DNA of 10,825 nucleotides from an uncultured Lysobacter sp. (lineage in GTDB: Bacteria > Pseudomonadota > Gammaproteobacteria > Xanthomonadales > Xanthomonadaceae): assembly GCA_902805755.1 (NCBI GenBank), contig CADCUA010000027.1:1-10825 (forward strand), given 5' to 3'. The translations under genes and the position numbers were made by a program. Below are positions 1 through 5,725 of this stretch, piece after piece (position 1 is the first letter of the stretch; each line of letters starts with the position of its first letter). Below the pieces are notes generated by a model. That model was not told the origin of the DNA. It saw nothing but the letters and a program-made list of their open reading frames with translations, and did not search any database.

Positions 1-603
1 TCGGAAGGGCTGTTCCGCCCCCATTGGATACACGTCGAGCAGGCCGCCGCGGACGGCGAAGTCACCCGGGTCCAGCACCTGCGGCACGTTGCGGTAGCCG
101 GCGGCTTCCAGGCGCCGCTTTTCGGCGTCCATGTCCAGCACCTGGCCGACCTTGACGTCGAAGTTGCCGCCGACGACGTGTTTCGCGGGTGCCAGGCGCT
201 GCAGCAGCGTCTGCACCGGCACCACGACGATGCCGCGTTCCAGCGTCGGCAGGCGATGCAGCGCAGCCAGGCGCTGGCTGACGAGGTCGGGATGCGGGCT
301 GAACTGGTCGTAGGGCAGGGTTTCCCAGTCCGGGAAATGCAGGATCGGTGGCCAGGCGCGGCGCTGGACCATCGGCACATCGCGCTGCGGCTGCACGTCG
401 CACGCGAGCAGCGTGCGCAGGTCGCTTTCCAGCTGGTGCGCGGCGTGGTTGTCGCGTGCGATGACGAGCAGCGGGCCTGCATGTGCGGTCGCCGCCGCGG
501 CGATGTGGAACGCGAGCGCCGACGGCGATGCGGGCGCCTTCCACCACGCGCGCTGATGGCCCGCCTTCGGAAGCGGCGGGACGGGGAACTGGGTGCTCGA
601 CAT
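1..603 (-). CDS. mfd: Transcription-repair coupling factor Mfd, N-terminal part (3' end outside window)
   Basis: Mfd is an ATP-driven DNA translocase that removes RNA polymerase stalled at DNA damage and recruits UvrA for nucleotide excision repair. Only the first 201 codons are here; the family is about 1,150 residues. Read on the minus strand from ATG 603-601, the frame stays open to the window edge. Residues about 15-201 match the UvrB-like N-terminal module (domains D1a/D2), with recognisable stretches HFPDWETLPYDQFSPHPD near residue 108, a VVVPVQTLLQRL segment, and the closing FAVRGGLLDVYPMGAEQPFR, which is shared with UvrB. The helicase and RNA-polymerase-binding domains lie beyond the window. 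A GGA six bases before the ATG is a modest ribosome binding site. ohr is divergent, 361 bases away. No frameshift is seen. The identification is firm; the start is the only in-frame ATG that fits the family N-terminus. Confidence 0.93.
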   Translation of the reverse strand, partial: MSSTQFPVPPLPKAGHQRAWWKAPASPSALAFHIAAAATAHAGPLLVIARDNHAAHQLESDLRTLLACDVQPQRDVPMVQRRAWPPILHFPDWETLPYDQFSPHPDLVSQRLAALHRLPTLERGIVVVPVQTLLQRLAPAKHVVGGNFDVKVGQVLDMDAEKRRLEAAGYRNVPQVLDPGDFAVRGGLLDVYPMGAEQPFR

Positions 604-666
604 GCGCGGTCCGGTCTCGCAGAAACAGAAACGGCACGCGGGCACGCCCGCGCGCAAGGGGCGCCG

Positions 667-672
667 ATTCTA
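667..672 (-). promoter_or_regulatory. Possible -10 element for mfd
   Basis: The minus strand reads GTAGAATC here. TAGAAT is close to the sigma-70 -10 consensus, about 64 bases upstream of the mfd ATG. No recognisable -35 lies 16-18 bases further upstream, so this is only a weak candidate. If real, the mfd leader would contain the inverted repeat at 637-652. Confidence 0.3.
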
Positions 673-951
673 CGGGATGGGCTCGCAGGGGCCGTGCATG
701 CGGGCGCGTTGCGGCGCAGGCGTCGTCCCCAGCGGGGGCAACGCGCGTTGGCGTGCGCGAGATCCGCGCGGTCCGCCGAGTACCACTACCCGCATGACGG
801 CCGCCCGTGCTGCGCGCACGTCGGTGCGGGCCGCGTCAGGTTGGTCCGCACCCATGCCGGAGACCTCCGGCCGCACCGCAGGCCGCGCCTTGACCGGGCG
901 GTAACCCTGTCCGGCGTTCAATTCCCGCGCCAGCGGCGCATCCGCCGCCAC

Positions 952-956
952 GAGGA
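952..956 (+). promoter_or_regulatory. Ribosome binding site deciding the ohr start
   Basis: GAGGA lies 8 bases before the ATG at 965 but only 2 bases before the in-frame ATG at 959. The spacing selects the second ATG as the true start of ohr. It also agrees with the usual N-terminus of the family. Confidence 0.7.
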
Positions 957-964
957 AAATGATC

Positions 965-1390
965 ATGACGATCGAAAAAGTGCTCTACACCGCCCATGCC
1001 ACCGCAACCGGAGGACGCGATGGCCGCGCTACATCATCCGACGGCGTGCTGGAAGTGAAACTCGCAACACCGCGCGAGCTCGGCGGTGCGGGCGGTGATG
1101 GCACCAATCCCGAGCAGTTGTTCGCGGCCGGCTACTCGGCCTGCTTTCTCGGCGCGCTGAAATTCGTCGCGGCACGCGAGAAGGTCACGCTGCCTGAAGA
1201 TACGAAGGTGGACGGCACGGTGGGCATCGGCCAGATCCCGACCGGCTTCGGCATCCAGGCCGAACTGCGGATCTCGGCGCCGGGATTGCCGCGCGACCAG
1301 CTCGAACCGCTGGTGCAGGCCGCGCACATCGTCTGTCCGTATTCGAACGCGACGCGCAACAACATCGACGTTACGTTGACCGTGGTCTGA
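965..1390 (+). CDS. ohr: Organic hydroperoxide resistance protein Ohr
   Basis: Ohr is a cytoplasmic thiol peroxidase of the OsmC/Ohr family. It reduces organic and fatty-acid hydroperoxides and is recycled through lipoylated proteins. The 141-residue product has the normal family length. Both redox cysteines are present: peroxidatic Cys60 in GYSACF and resolving Cys124 in [13 protein letters not shown]. The active-site partners Arg18 (GGRDGRA) and Glu50 (GTNPEQL) are also present. The family N-terminal motif [20 protein letters not shown] supports the start at 965 rather than the ATG six bases upstream. Ohr rather than OsmC is favoured by the short length, the early GGRDGRA motif and the [10 protein letters not shown] signature. 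Ohr genes are commonly controlled by the peroxide-sensing repressor OhrR; no ohrR lies in the window and I see no clear operator. The gene stands alone, ending in a hairpin that faces the convergent acetyltransferase gene. Confidence 0.95.
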   Translation: MTIEKVLYTAHATATGGRDGRATSSDGVLEVKLATPRELGGAGGDGTNPEQLFAAGYSACFLGALKFVAAREKVTLPEDTKVDGTVGIGQIPTGFGIQAELRISAPGLPRDQLEPLVQAAHIVCPYSNATRNNIDVTLTVV

Positions 1391-1404
1391 CATCACGAAC
1401 GAAT

Positions 1405-1447
1405 CAGGGCTGCTCGCAGTACCACAGGGCACTGCCGAGCAGCCCTG
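1405..1447. terminator. Hairpin at the ohr / acetyltransferase convergent junction
   Basis: A perfect 12-base inverted repeat (CAGGGCTGCTCG at 1405-1416, CGAGCAGCCCTG at 1436-1447) starts 15 bases after the ohr stop. It is prolonged inwards by CAGT (1417-1420) and ACTG (1431-1434) across one unpaired C at 1435, leaving a 10-base loop. It could end transcripts from either side. No T-run follows on either strand, so intrinsic termination is likely but not certain. Its right arm is shared with the palindrome at 1441-1460. Confidence 0.65.
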
Positions 1448-1460
1448 TCATGACAGGGCT
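1441..1460. repeat. Perfect 20-base palindrome overlapping the acetyltransferase stop codon
   Basis: AGCCCTGTCA is followed directly by its exact reverse complement TGACAGGGCT. The palindrome covers two bases of the leftward stop codon (1459-1461). Its left part is the right arm of the hairpin at 1405-1447, so the two structures cannot form together. CAGGGCT occurs as a direct repeat at 1405-1411 and 1454-1460. It could be an alternative hairpin for the leftward mRNA or a symmetric protein site. Confidence 0.75.
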
Positions 1461-2004
1461 AGTGCAGGTTGCGCAGGTCCAGTGCCATGCGCACGAGCCC
1501 CGGTTCTTCCGACGTGGTCCGCTCGAAGCCCATTGATTCCGCGAGCGCGATCATCGCCTGGTTCGTTTCCAGTACGTCACCGTACAGACGCTGCAGGCGC
1601 TTGCCGCGCGCCCATTTGACGAGCCGCGTCATCAGGTACCGGCCCAGGCCCATGTTTGCGATGTGCTGGCTGACGAGAATCGCGAATTCAGCCTGCTGGC
1701 CGGTGCGATCGATCGCAGCACGCGCTACGGCACCAAGAACCGCCTCGCCCGGTGGCAAGGGCTCGGCTGCCACCAGAGCGAATTCAGTGCGCGGATTGAT
1801 GCGCGTCAGGCGTTGCGCCATCTCGGGCGTCAACTCCTTCATGGTCGCAAGGAAGCGTTGCCGCACCTCATCGGGCTGCAGCAATGCAAAGCCGGCGCGC
1901 AGAGGTTCCGCGTCTTCGGGTCGAATGGGGCGAATCAGCATTTCACGCCCGTTTGGCAGGCGTTGGCGCTCATGCCAGGGCGGAAGACGGTCACGGGCAG
2001 TCAT
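1459..2004 (-). CDS. GNAT-family N-acetyltransferase (Pat-like GNAT domain)
   Basis: The 181-residue product is a single cytoplasmic GNAT domain that would move an acetyl group from acetyl-CoA to an unknown amine. The start LIRPIRPEDAEPLRAGFALL, the following FLATMKELTPEMAQRLTRIN and the FALVA strand resemble the C-terminal GNAT domain of protein-lysine acetyltransferases such as E. coli PatZ, here without the large acyl-CoA-synthetase-like part. The acetyl-CoA-binding loop is near residues 113-124 (QHIANMGLGRYL). The end, NQAMIALAESMGFE, is the usual last GNAT helix. The ATG at 2004 (MTARDRLPPW) is chosen because the extra 13 residues from the ATG at 2043 (MKSSRHAVCQHRN) look non-conserved and would leave only 11 bases to the divergent neighbour. 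Neither start has a strong ribosome binding site. The substrate is unknown; a protein-lysine acetyltransferase is a plausible inference, not shown. Confidence 0.82.
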   Translation of the reverse strand: MTARDRLPPWHERQRLPNGREMLIRPIRPEDAEPLRAGFALLQPDEVRQRFLATMKELTPEMAQRLTRINPRTEFALVAAEPLPPGEAVLGAVARAAIDRTGQQAEFAILVSQHIANMGLGRYLMTRLVKWARGKRLQRLYGDVLETNQAMIALAESMGFERTTSEEPGLVRMALDLRNLH

Positions 2005-2054
2005 GTTTCGATGTTGGCACACTGCATGTCGAGAACTTTTCATTCGGCATCCAC

Positions 2055-2402
2055 ATGAACGAAAACTCCCTGCGCGAATTCACCCGCTGGCCCGGCGTGG
2101 ACGCAGAAGTGAAGTGGCAGGACGATCTGGTCTTCAGTGTCGCGGGCAAGATGTTCTGTGTGCTATGCCTCCGCGGAGCGCGCGCGGGCAGTGTGAGTTT
2201 CAAGGTCGAGGACGAGCGCTTCCTCGAATTCACCGGGCAACCGGGCTTTGCACCTGCGCCTTATCTCGCGCGTGCAAAATGGGTGCAGGTGACATTGCCC
2301 GAAGCCGTGCCGGACGCCGGGCTTCGCGCACTGGTCCGACGGAGCTACGAACTGGTACGCGCGAAACTCACACGGAAGCAGCAACATGAACTCACCGACT
2401 GA
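2055..2402 (+). CDS. MmcQ/YjbR family protein
   Basis: The 115-residue product belongs to the MmcQ/YjbR family (DUF419), small proteins with a CyaY-like alpha/beta fold whose biochemical role is not established; a DNA-binding role has been suggested for the fold. Family features seen are an early WPGVDAEVKW segment (residues 12-21), the LVFSVAGKMFCVL strands (25-37), VSFKVEDERFLEFT (47-60), a PAPYLARAKWVQV segment (68-79), and a C-terminal helix with the motif LRALVRRSYELVRAKL (90-105). Length is close to that of E. coli YjbR (about 118). The start at 2055 follows the divergent GNAT gene by 50 bases, which must hold both promoters. The last 17 bases overlap the start of chrA, so the two genes are co-transcribed and probably translationally coupled. 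No signal peptide or membrane segment is present. Confidence 0.82.
   Translation: MNENSLREFTRWPGVDAEVKWQDDLVFSVAGKMFCVLCLRGARAGSVSFKVEDERFLEFTGQPGFAPAPYLARAKWVQVTLPEAVPDAGLRALVRRSYELVRAKLTRKQQHELTD
2374..2378 (+). promoter_or_regulatory. Ribosome binding site of chrA inside the upstream gene
   Basis: GGAAG lies 7 bases before the chrA ATG at 2386, inside the last codons of the MmcQ-like gene. It supports the overlapping start. Confidence 0.65.
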
Positions 2403-3684
2403 TCGCGCCACGACCGTGCCGACGTTCGCGGCCGCGTTGCGTTTCTGGTTGCTGCTGGGCTGCATCAGCTTCGGCGGGCCGGCCGGGCAGATCGCGGTGA
2501 TGCATACCGAACTCGTCGACCGCCGTCGGTGGATCGACGAAACCTCGTTCATGCGCGCATTGAATTTCTGCATGTTGCTGCCCGGCCCGGAAGCGATGCA
2601 GCTGGCGACCTGGCTGGGCTGGCGGATGCATGGCCTGCGCGGCGGCATCGTGGCCGGCGGCTTGTTCGTGCTGCCGGCGGCATTGCTGCTGGCCCTGCTC
2701 GCGTGGTTGTACCTGCGCTTCGGGCAGTCACCGATCGCCACCGGTGTCGTGTTCGGCCTTCAGGCGGCAGTGCTGGGGATCATCGTGCATGCCGCGCAGA
2801 AGATCGGAACGCGCGTGCTCAAAACACCGCTTGCGTGGTCACTGGCGGTCGTTGCATTGGTCCTGGTGGCGTTCACTGCCGTGCCATTTCCGATGATCGT
2901 GGCGGGTGCGCTGGCAGTGGGCCTGGTGGCGCAGCGTCAGGGCTGGGGCAGGGCTCCATCCCAGCCATTGGACAACGACGCACCTCGCCCGGTTGCCACG
3001 GGCGGAAGGGGTCATCTCGCGAAGGTTGTGGCCATCGGACTCGCGGTCTGGTGGTTGCCGCTGCTCGCCGTCGGGTTGTGGCTCGGGCGCGACAGCACCG
3101 CGTTCGCGATGGGCGTGTTCTTCAGCAAGGCGGCGCTGGTGACGTTCGGCGGCGCGTATGCGGTACTGCCCTATGTCGCCGACCAGGCCGTGCAGCAATA
3201 CCAGTGGCTGGCACCGGAACAGATGATGGCGGGTCTCGGGCTCGCTGAAACGACACCCGGGCCGCTGGTGCTCGTGCTGGAGTTCGTCGGCTTCGTCGGG
3301 GGCTGGCAGCATCCGGATCTCGCGACGCCACTCGCGTCGGCGCTGCTGTGCGCGGCAGTCACGATCTGGGCGACGTTCCTGCCCAGCTTCATCTTCGTGC
3401 TGGCGAGCGCGCCGTGGATCGACCGCATCGGGCAATCGCCGGTGGCGTCGGCGGCGCTCGCGGCCGTCACCGCCGCCGTCGTCGGTGTGATCGCGCATCT
3501 GGCGCTGTGGTTCGGCGCGTCCCTGCTGTCAGCGCAGACCGCACCTGCGGCCGTGCTCGGGCTTGTCATCGCAGCGGCGGTGTACATGGGCCTTGCCCGC
3601 TGGCACTGGCACGTCGCGCTGGTGGTGCTCGGCGCGGCCGTGCTCGGCGGGCTTGCGCAGCTTGTAGTGCCGATTTCCGCCTAG
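2386..3684 (+). CDS. chrA: Chromate transporter ChrA (two-domain CHR family)
   Basis: ChrA is an inner-membrane protein of the CHR superfamily. Characterised members export chromate from the cytoplasm, probably driven by the proton motive force. The 432-residue product is the long, bidomain form, with two homologous halves. Half one carries FGGPAGQIA (29-37) and LPGPEAMQLATW (65-76). Half two carries the matching FGGAYAVLPYV (254-264) and AETTPGPLVLVLEFVGF (287-303). They are joined by a hydrophilic linker at about 183-210. Roughly ten hydrophobic segments are visible, for example 86-110, 119-136, 150-182, 213-234, 335-355, 370-390 and 394-430. The ATG at 2386 overlaps the upstream gene by 17 bases and has its own GGAAG. 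No chrB regulator or other metal-resistance gene is near, so induction by chromate cannot be read from context. CHR proteins are common in chromosomes, and transport of another oxyanion is possible. Family assignment is firm; the substrate is inferred. Confidence 0.92.
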   Translation: MNSPTDRATTVPTFAAALRFWLLLGCISFGGPAGQIAVMHTELVDRRRWIDETSFMRALNFCMLLPGPEAMQLATWLGWRMHGLRGGIVAGGLFVLPAALLLALLAWLYLRFGQSPIATGVVFGLQAAVLGIIVHAAQKIGTRVLKTPLAWSLAVVALVLVAFTAVPFPMIVAGALAVGLVAQRQGWGRAPSQPLDNDAPRPVATGGRGHLAKVVAIGLAVWWLPLLAVGLWLGRDSTAFAMGVFFSKAALVTFGGAYAVLPYVADQAVQQYQWLAPEQMMAGLGLAETTPGPLVLVLEFVGFVGGWQHPDLATPLASALLCAAVTIWATFLPSFIFVLASAPWIDRIGQSPVASAALAAVTAAVVGVIAHLALWFGASLLSAQTAPAAVLGLVIAAAVYMGLARWHWHVALVVLGAAVLGGLAQLVVPISA

Positions 3685-3751
3685 CTCCGCGCCACTACAT
3701 CGACGCCGCACACGCGTTGCGAGCGTTTCCTGCACCGGAACCCCGCAGGCT

Positions 3752-4654
3752 TCAGCGCTTGCCGCGCAGCTTCAGGAGTGCCTGCACGGCAAGCAGTACC
3801 GCAATGCCGAGCACGATGCCGACGGCCGCGTCGAACAGCATCGAAAGCAGCGTGCCGACCGCGCCGCCCTTGTAGGGCTCGATGAAGTGCTCGAGGGCCG
3901 GGATGCCATGCACCAGGATGCCGCCGCCGACCAGGAACATCGCCGCGGTGCCTGCGATCGACAGGAACTTCATCAGCAACGGTGCGGCACGTAGGATTCC
4001 GGCGCCGATCGCGCGACTCGCGGCATCGGCGCGGCGCGTCATCGCTAGGCCGAGGTCATCGAGTTTGACGATGCCGGCGACCAGGCCGTAGACGCCGATC
4101 GTCATGATCAGCGAGATCGCCACCAGCACCGACAGGCGGGTGGTGAACGGTTGCGTCGCAACGGTGCCGAGCGTGATCACGATGATTTCCGCCGACAGGA
4201 TGAAGTCCGTGCGGATCGCGCCCTTGATCTTGCCTTTCTCGAGCGCAACCAGGTCGACCGACTCGTCCTGCACCGCCTTGAGGTGGGCGGCATGCGAGGC
4301 CGCGTCCTCGTCCGCGCTGTGCAGGTATTTGTGCGCGAGCTTCTCGACGCCTTCGTAACAGAGGAATGCGCCGCCGACGATCATCAACGGGATGACCGCC
4401 CACGGCGCGACCGTGCTGATCAGCAGTGCCGCGGGCACGAGAATCGCCTTGTTGACCAGCGAGCCCTTCGCGACTGCCCAGACGACCGGCAATTCCCGGT
4501 CCGCGTTGACGCCGGTGACCTGCTGCGCGTTGAGTGCAAGGTCGTCGCCGAGCACGCCGGCGGTCTTCTTGGTGGCGACTTTGGTCATCACCGACACGTC
4601 GTCGAGGATGGCGGCGATGTCGTCGATCAGTGCAAGCAGGCTGGCGGCGGGCAT
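3752..4654 (-). CDS. DUF808 / YedI family inner-membrane protein
   Basis: The 300-residue product matches the DUF808 family (E. coli YedI, about 305 residues), a conserved inner-membrane protein of unknown function. Conserved segments are LLALIDDIAAILDDVSVM (6-23), KKTAGVLGDDLALNAQQVTG (29-48), AKGSLVNKAILVPAAL (62-77), the strongly conserved KIKGAIRTDFILSAEI (142-157), and AMFLVGGGILVHGI (238-251). Hydrophobic segments lie near 70-100, 151-168, 172-198, 228-250 and 266-295, with a charged cytoplasmic or periplasmic stretch at about 103-146. The start at 4654 agrees with the family N-terminus, although no good ribosome binding site precedes it. The gene converges with chrA, with 67 bases between the stops. 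It follows rlmJ on the same strand after 169 bases that include a strong hairpin, so it is probably transcribed separately. The function is unknown and the context gives no hint. Confidence 0.9.
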   Translation of the reverse strand: MPAASLLALIDDIAAILDDVSVMTKVATKKTAGVLGDDLALNAQQVTGVNADRELPVVWAVAKGSLVNKAILVPAALLISTVAPWAVIPLMIVGGAFLCYEGVEKLAHKYLHSADEDAASHAAHLKAVQDESVDLVALEKGKIKGAIRTDFILSAEIIVITLGTVATQPFTTRLSVLVAISLIMTIGVYGLVAGIVKLDDLGLAMTRRADAASRAIGAGILRAAPLLMKFLSIAGTAAMFLVGGGILVHGIPALEHFIEPYKGGAVGTLLSMLFDAAVGIVLGIAVLLAVQALLKLRGKR

Positions 4655-4769
4655 GGCGAACAGGGCAGGGACGGGGCCGGAAGTCTCGCATATGCGTGTG
4701 CAAGCGAGGCTACCGGGCCCGTCGCGCCTGCCTGCTGCGGCGGCGCAGGTGGCTTCCCAGTCTGCACAA

Positions 4770-4800
4770 GCACGGCGCTTCGGAGCCGAAGGCCCTGTGC
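4770..4800 (-). terminator. Hairpin downstream of rlmJ
   Basis: A GC-rich stem-loop starts 23 bases past the rlmJ stop. Its arms are CTTCGG (4778-4783) with CCGAAG (4786-4791), GGC (4774-4776) with GCC (4792-4794), and GCAC (4770-4773) with GTGC (4797-4800). The G at 4777 and the CT at 4795-4796 are unpaired. Only a short TTG follows on the minus strand, so a classical U-tract is missing. It is the best candidate for the end of the pho-ppk-ppx-rlmJ transcript and separates it from the DUF808 gene. Confidence 0.55.
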
Positions 4801-4823
4801 GGGCGTGGTAGTTGCTGGCAGGC

Positions 4824-5681
4824 TCAGTCGGCCTGCTTCATCCATTCGACACGCGCCGCCGCGCCCGGCTCACCCAAGGCATCGCGCAGCAGCGGCAGGA
4901 CCCCCGCAAGCGTGCGGTCGAGCTGCCAGGGCGCGTTGACGATCAGCAGGCCACTGCCGTTCATGCGCAGCGGTGAGTCGTCGGGGCGCACCAGCAGTTC
5001 GGCAACGAATGCGGATTTCGCCGGAAGCGCCGCGGCGCGACGGTAGAACGGCTGCAGCGAGCGGCGCAGCTTGATCGGATACCACAGCACGAATACGCCC
5101 TGCGGCCAGCGCGCCAGCCCGTCGCGTATCGCGGCGATGGCGTGGTCGAACTCCTCCAGCTGCGCTTCGAACGGCGGGTCGATCAGCACCAGCCCGCGGT
5201 TGTAGCGCGTGGCGCCGATGCGTGGCGGCAGGAACGCCTTCATTGCCGCATAGCCGTCGCGTGCATGCGCGGCAACGCGGGCATCGCGCGCGAAGTTCGC
5301 CTGCAGTTGCTGCGCTTCCTCGGGAATCAGTTCACACAGCGCGACGCGATCGTCTTCGCGCAAGGCATGCGCGAGCAGCCAGGGCGATCCCGGGTACGCC
5401 GCCGCGCCGTGCTCGTTGCGGCACGCGCGCACCGCCGACAGGTATCGTGCAATCGCCGGATGCTTGGGCGCTTCGGCCATCAGCCGGCTCACGCCACCTT
5501 CGGCCTCGCCCGTGCGCATCGCCGAACTGCTGTCGAGCGCGTACAGCCCGCGACCGGCGTGGGTATCCAACGCGAACAACGGCGTGGGCTTGGAGGTGAG
5601 TGCGTCGCAGATTGCCAGCAGTGCGACGTGCTTGAGGACGTCGGCGTGGTTGCCGGCGTGGAAGGCGTGCCGATAGTTCAT
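4824..5681 (-). CDS. rlmJ: 23S rRNA (adenine2030-N6)-methyltransferase RlmJ
   Basis: RlmJ (formerly YhiR) uses S-adenosylmethionine to methylate A2030 of naked 23S rRNA during ribosome assembly. The 285-residue product is near the usual length (about 280). It has the diagnostic N-terminus NYRHAFHAGNHADVLKH, whose Tyr and His are near the active site; the SAM-binding loop DTHAGRGLY (residues about 39-47); and the N6-adenine methyltransferase motif IV as DPPF at 168-171 (E. coli has DPPY). A KLRRSLQPF insertion region and a C-terminal GSGLLIVNAPWQLD strand complete the family pattern. I chose ATG 5681 (MNYRHAFHAGN) by family comparison; the ATG two codons earlier at 5687 is equally possible. 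It lies 44 bases after ppx on the same strand, so co-transcription is likely. A functional tie to phosphate is not evident. Confidence 0.93.
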   Translation of the reverse strand: MNYRHAFHAGNHADVLKHVALLAICDALTSKPTPLFALDTHAGRGLYALDSSSAMRTGEAEGGVSRLMAEAPKHPAIARYLSAVRACRNEHGAAAYPGSPWLLAHALREDDRVALCELIPEEAQQLQANFARDARVAAHARDGYAAMKAFLPPRIGATRYNRGLVLIDPPFEAQLEEFDHAIAAIRDGLARWPQGVFVLWYPIKLRRSLQPFYRRAAALPAKSAFVAELLVRPDDSPLRMNGSGLLIVNAPWQLDRTLAGVLPLLRDALGEPGAAARVEWMKQAD

Positions 5682-5725
5682 CGGCATAGCCTACGCACCG
5701 CGGGCCCGGAACCCAATGACTGTGG

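Larger units (their letters stand above)
604..964. other. Divergent mfd-ohr intergenic region
   Basis: This 361-base stretch holds no convincing gene. Open frames across it are rich in Arg, Ala and Gly, match no family I know, and look like the chance long frames usual in GC-rich DNA. It must hold the promoters of mfd (leftward) and ohr (rightward). Visible items are a TAGAAT -10-like element facing mfd at 667-672, a perfect 7-base inverted repeat at 637-652 (CGCGGGC, two bases, GCCCGCG) that would lie in the mfd leader, and TTGACC at 890-895 facing ohr, with no well-spaced -10 partner. I see no clear palindromic operator of the OhrR type. Confidence 0.6.

Noticed and set aside
890..922. TTGACC and TTCAAT as an ohr promoter
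   Set aside because: The spacing between the two hexamers is 21 bases, too long for a sigma-70 promoter, and neither has a better partner.
593..966. Open frames on both strands across the mfd-ohr spacer (up to about 100 codons)
   Set aside because: Products are rich in Arg, Ala, Pro and Gly with no recognisable domain, overlap one another on both strands, and lack good ribosome binding sites. They look like chance frames of GC-rich DNA.
2015..2032. TGGCAC in the GNAT / MmcQ-like spacer as a sigma-54 site
   Set aside because: The expected GC-containing -12 element is missing at the right distance (ATGTC instead of TTGCW).
3729..3749. CCTGC/GCAGG inverted repeat between chrA and the DUF808 gene as a bidirectional terminator
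   Set aside because: The stem is only five base pairs with an 11-base loop and no U-run; too weak to call.
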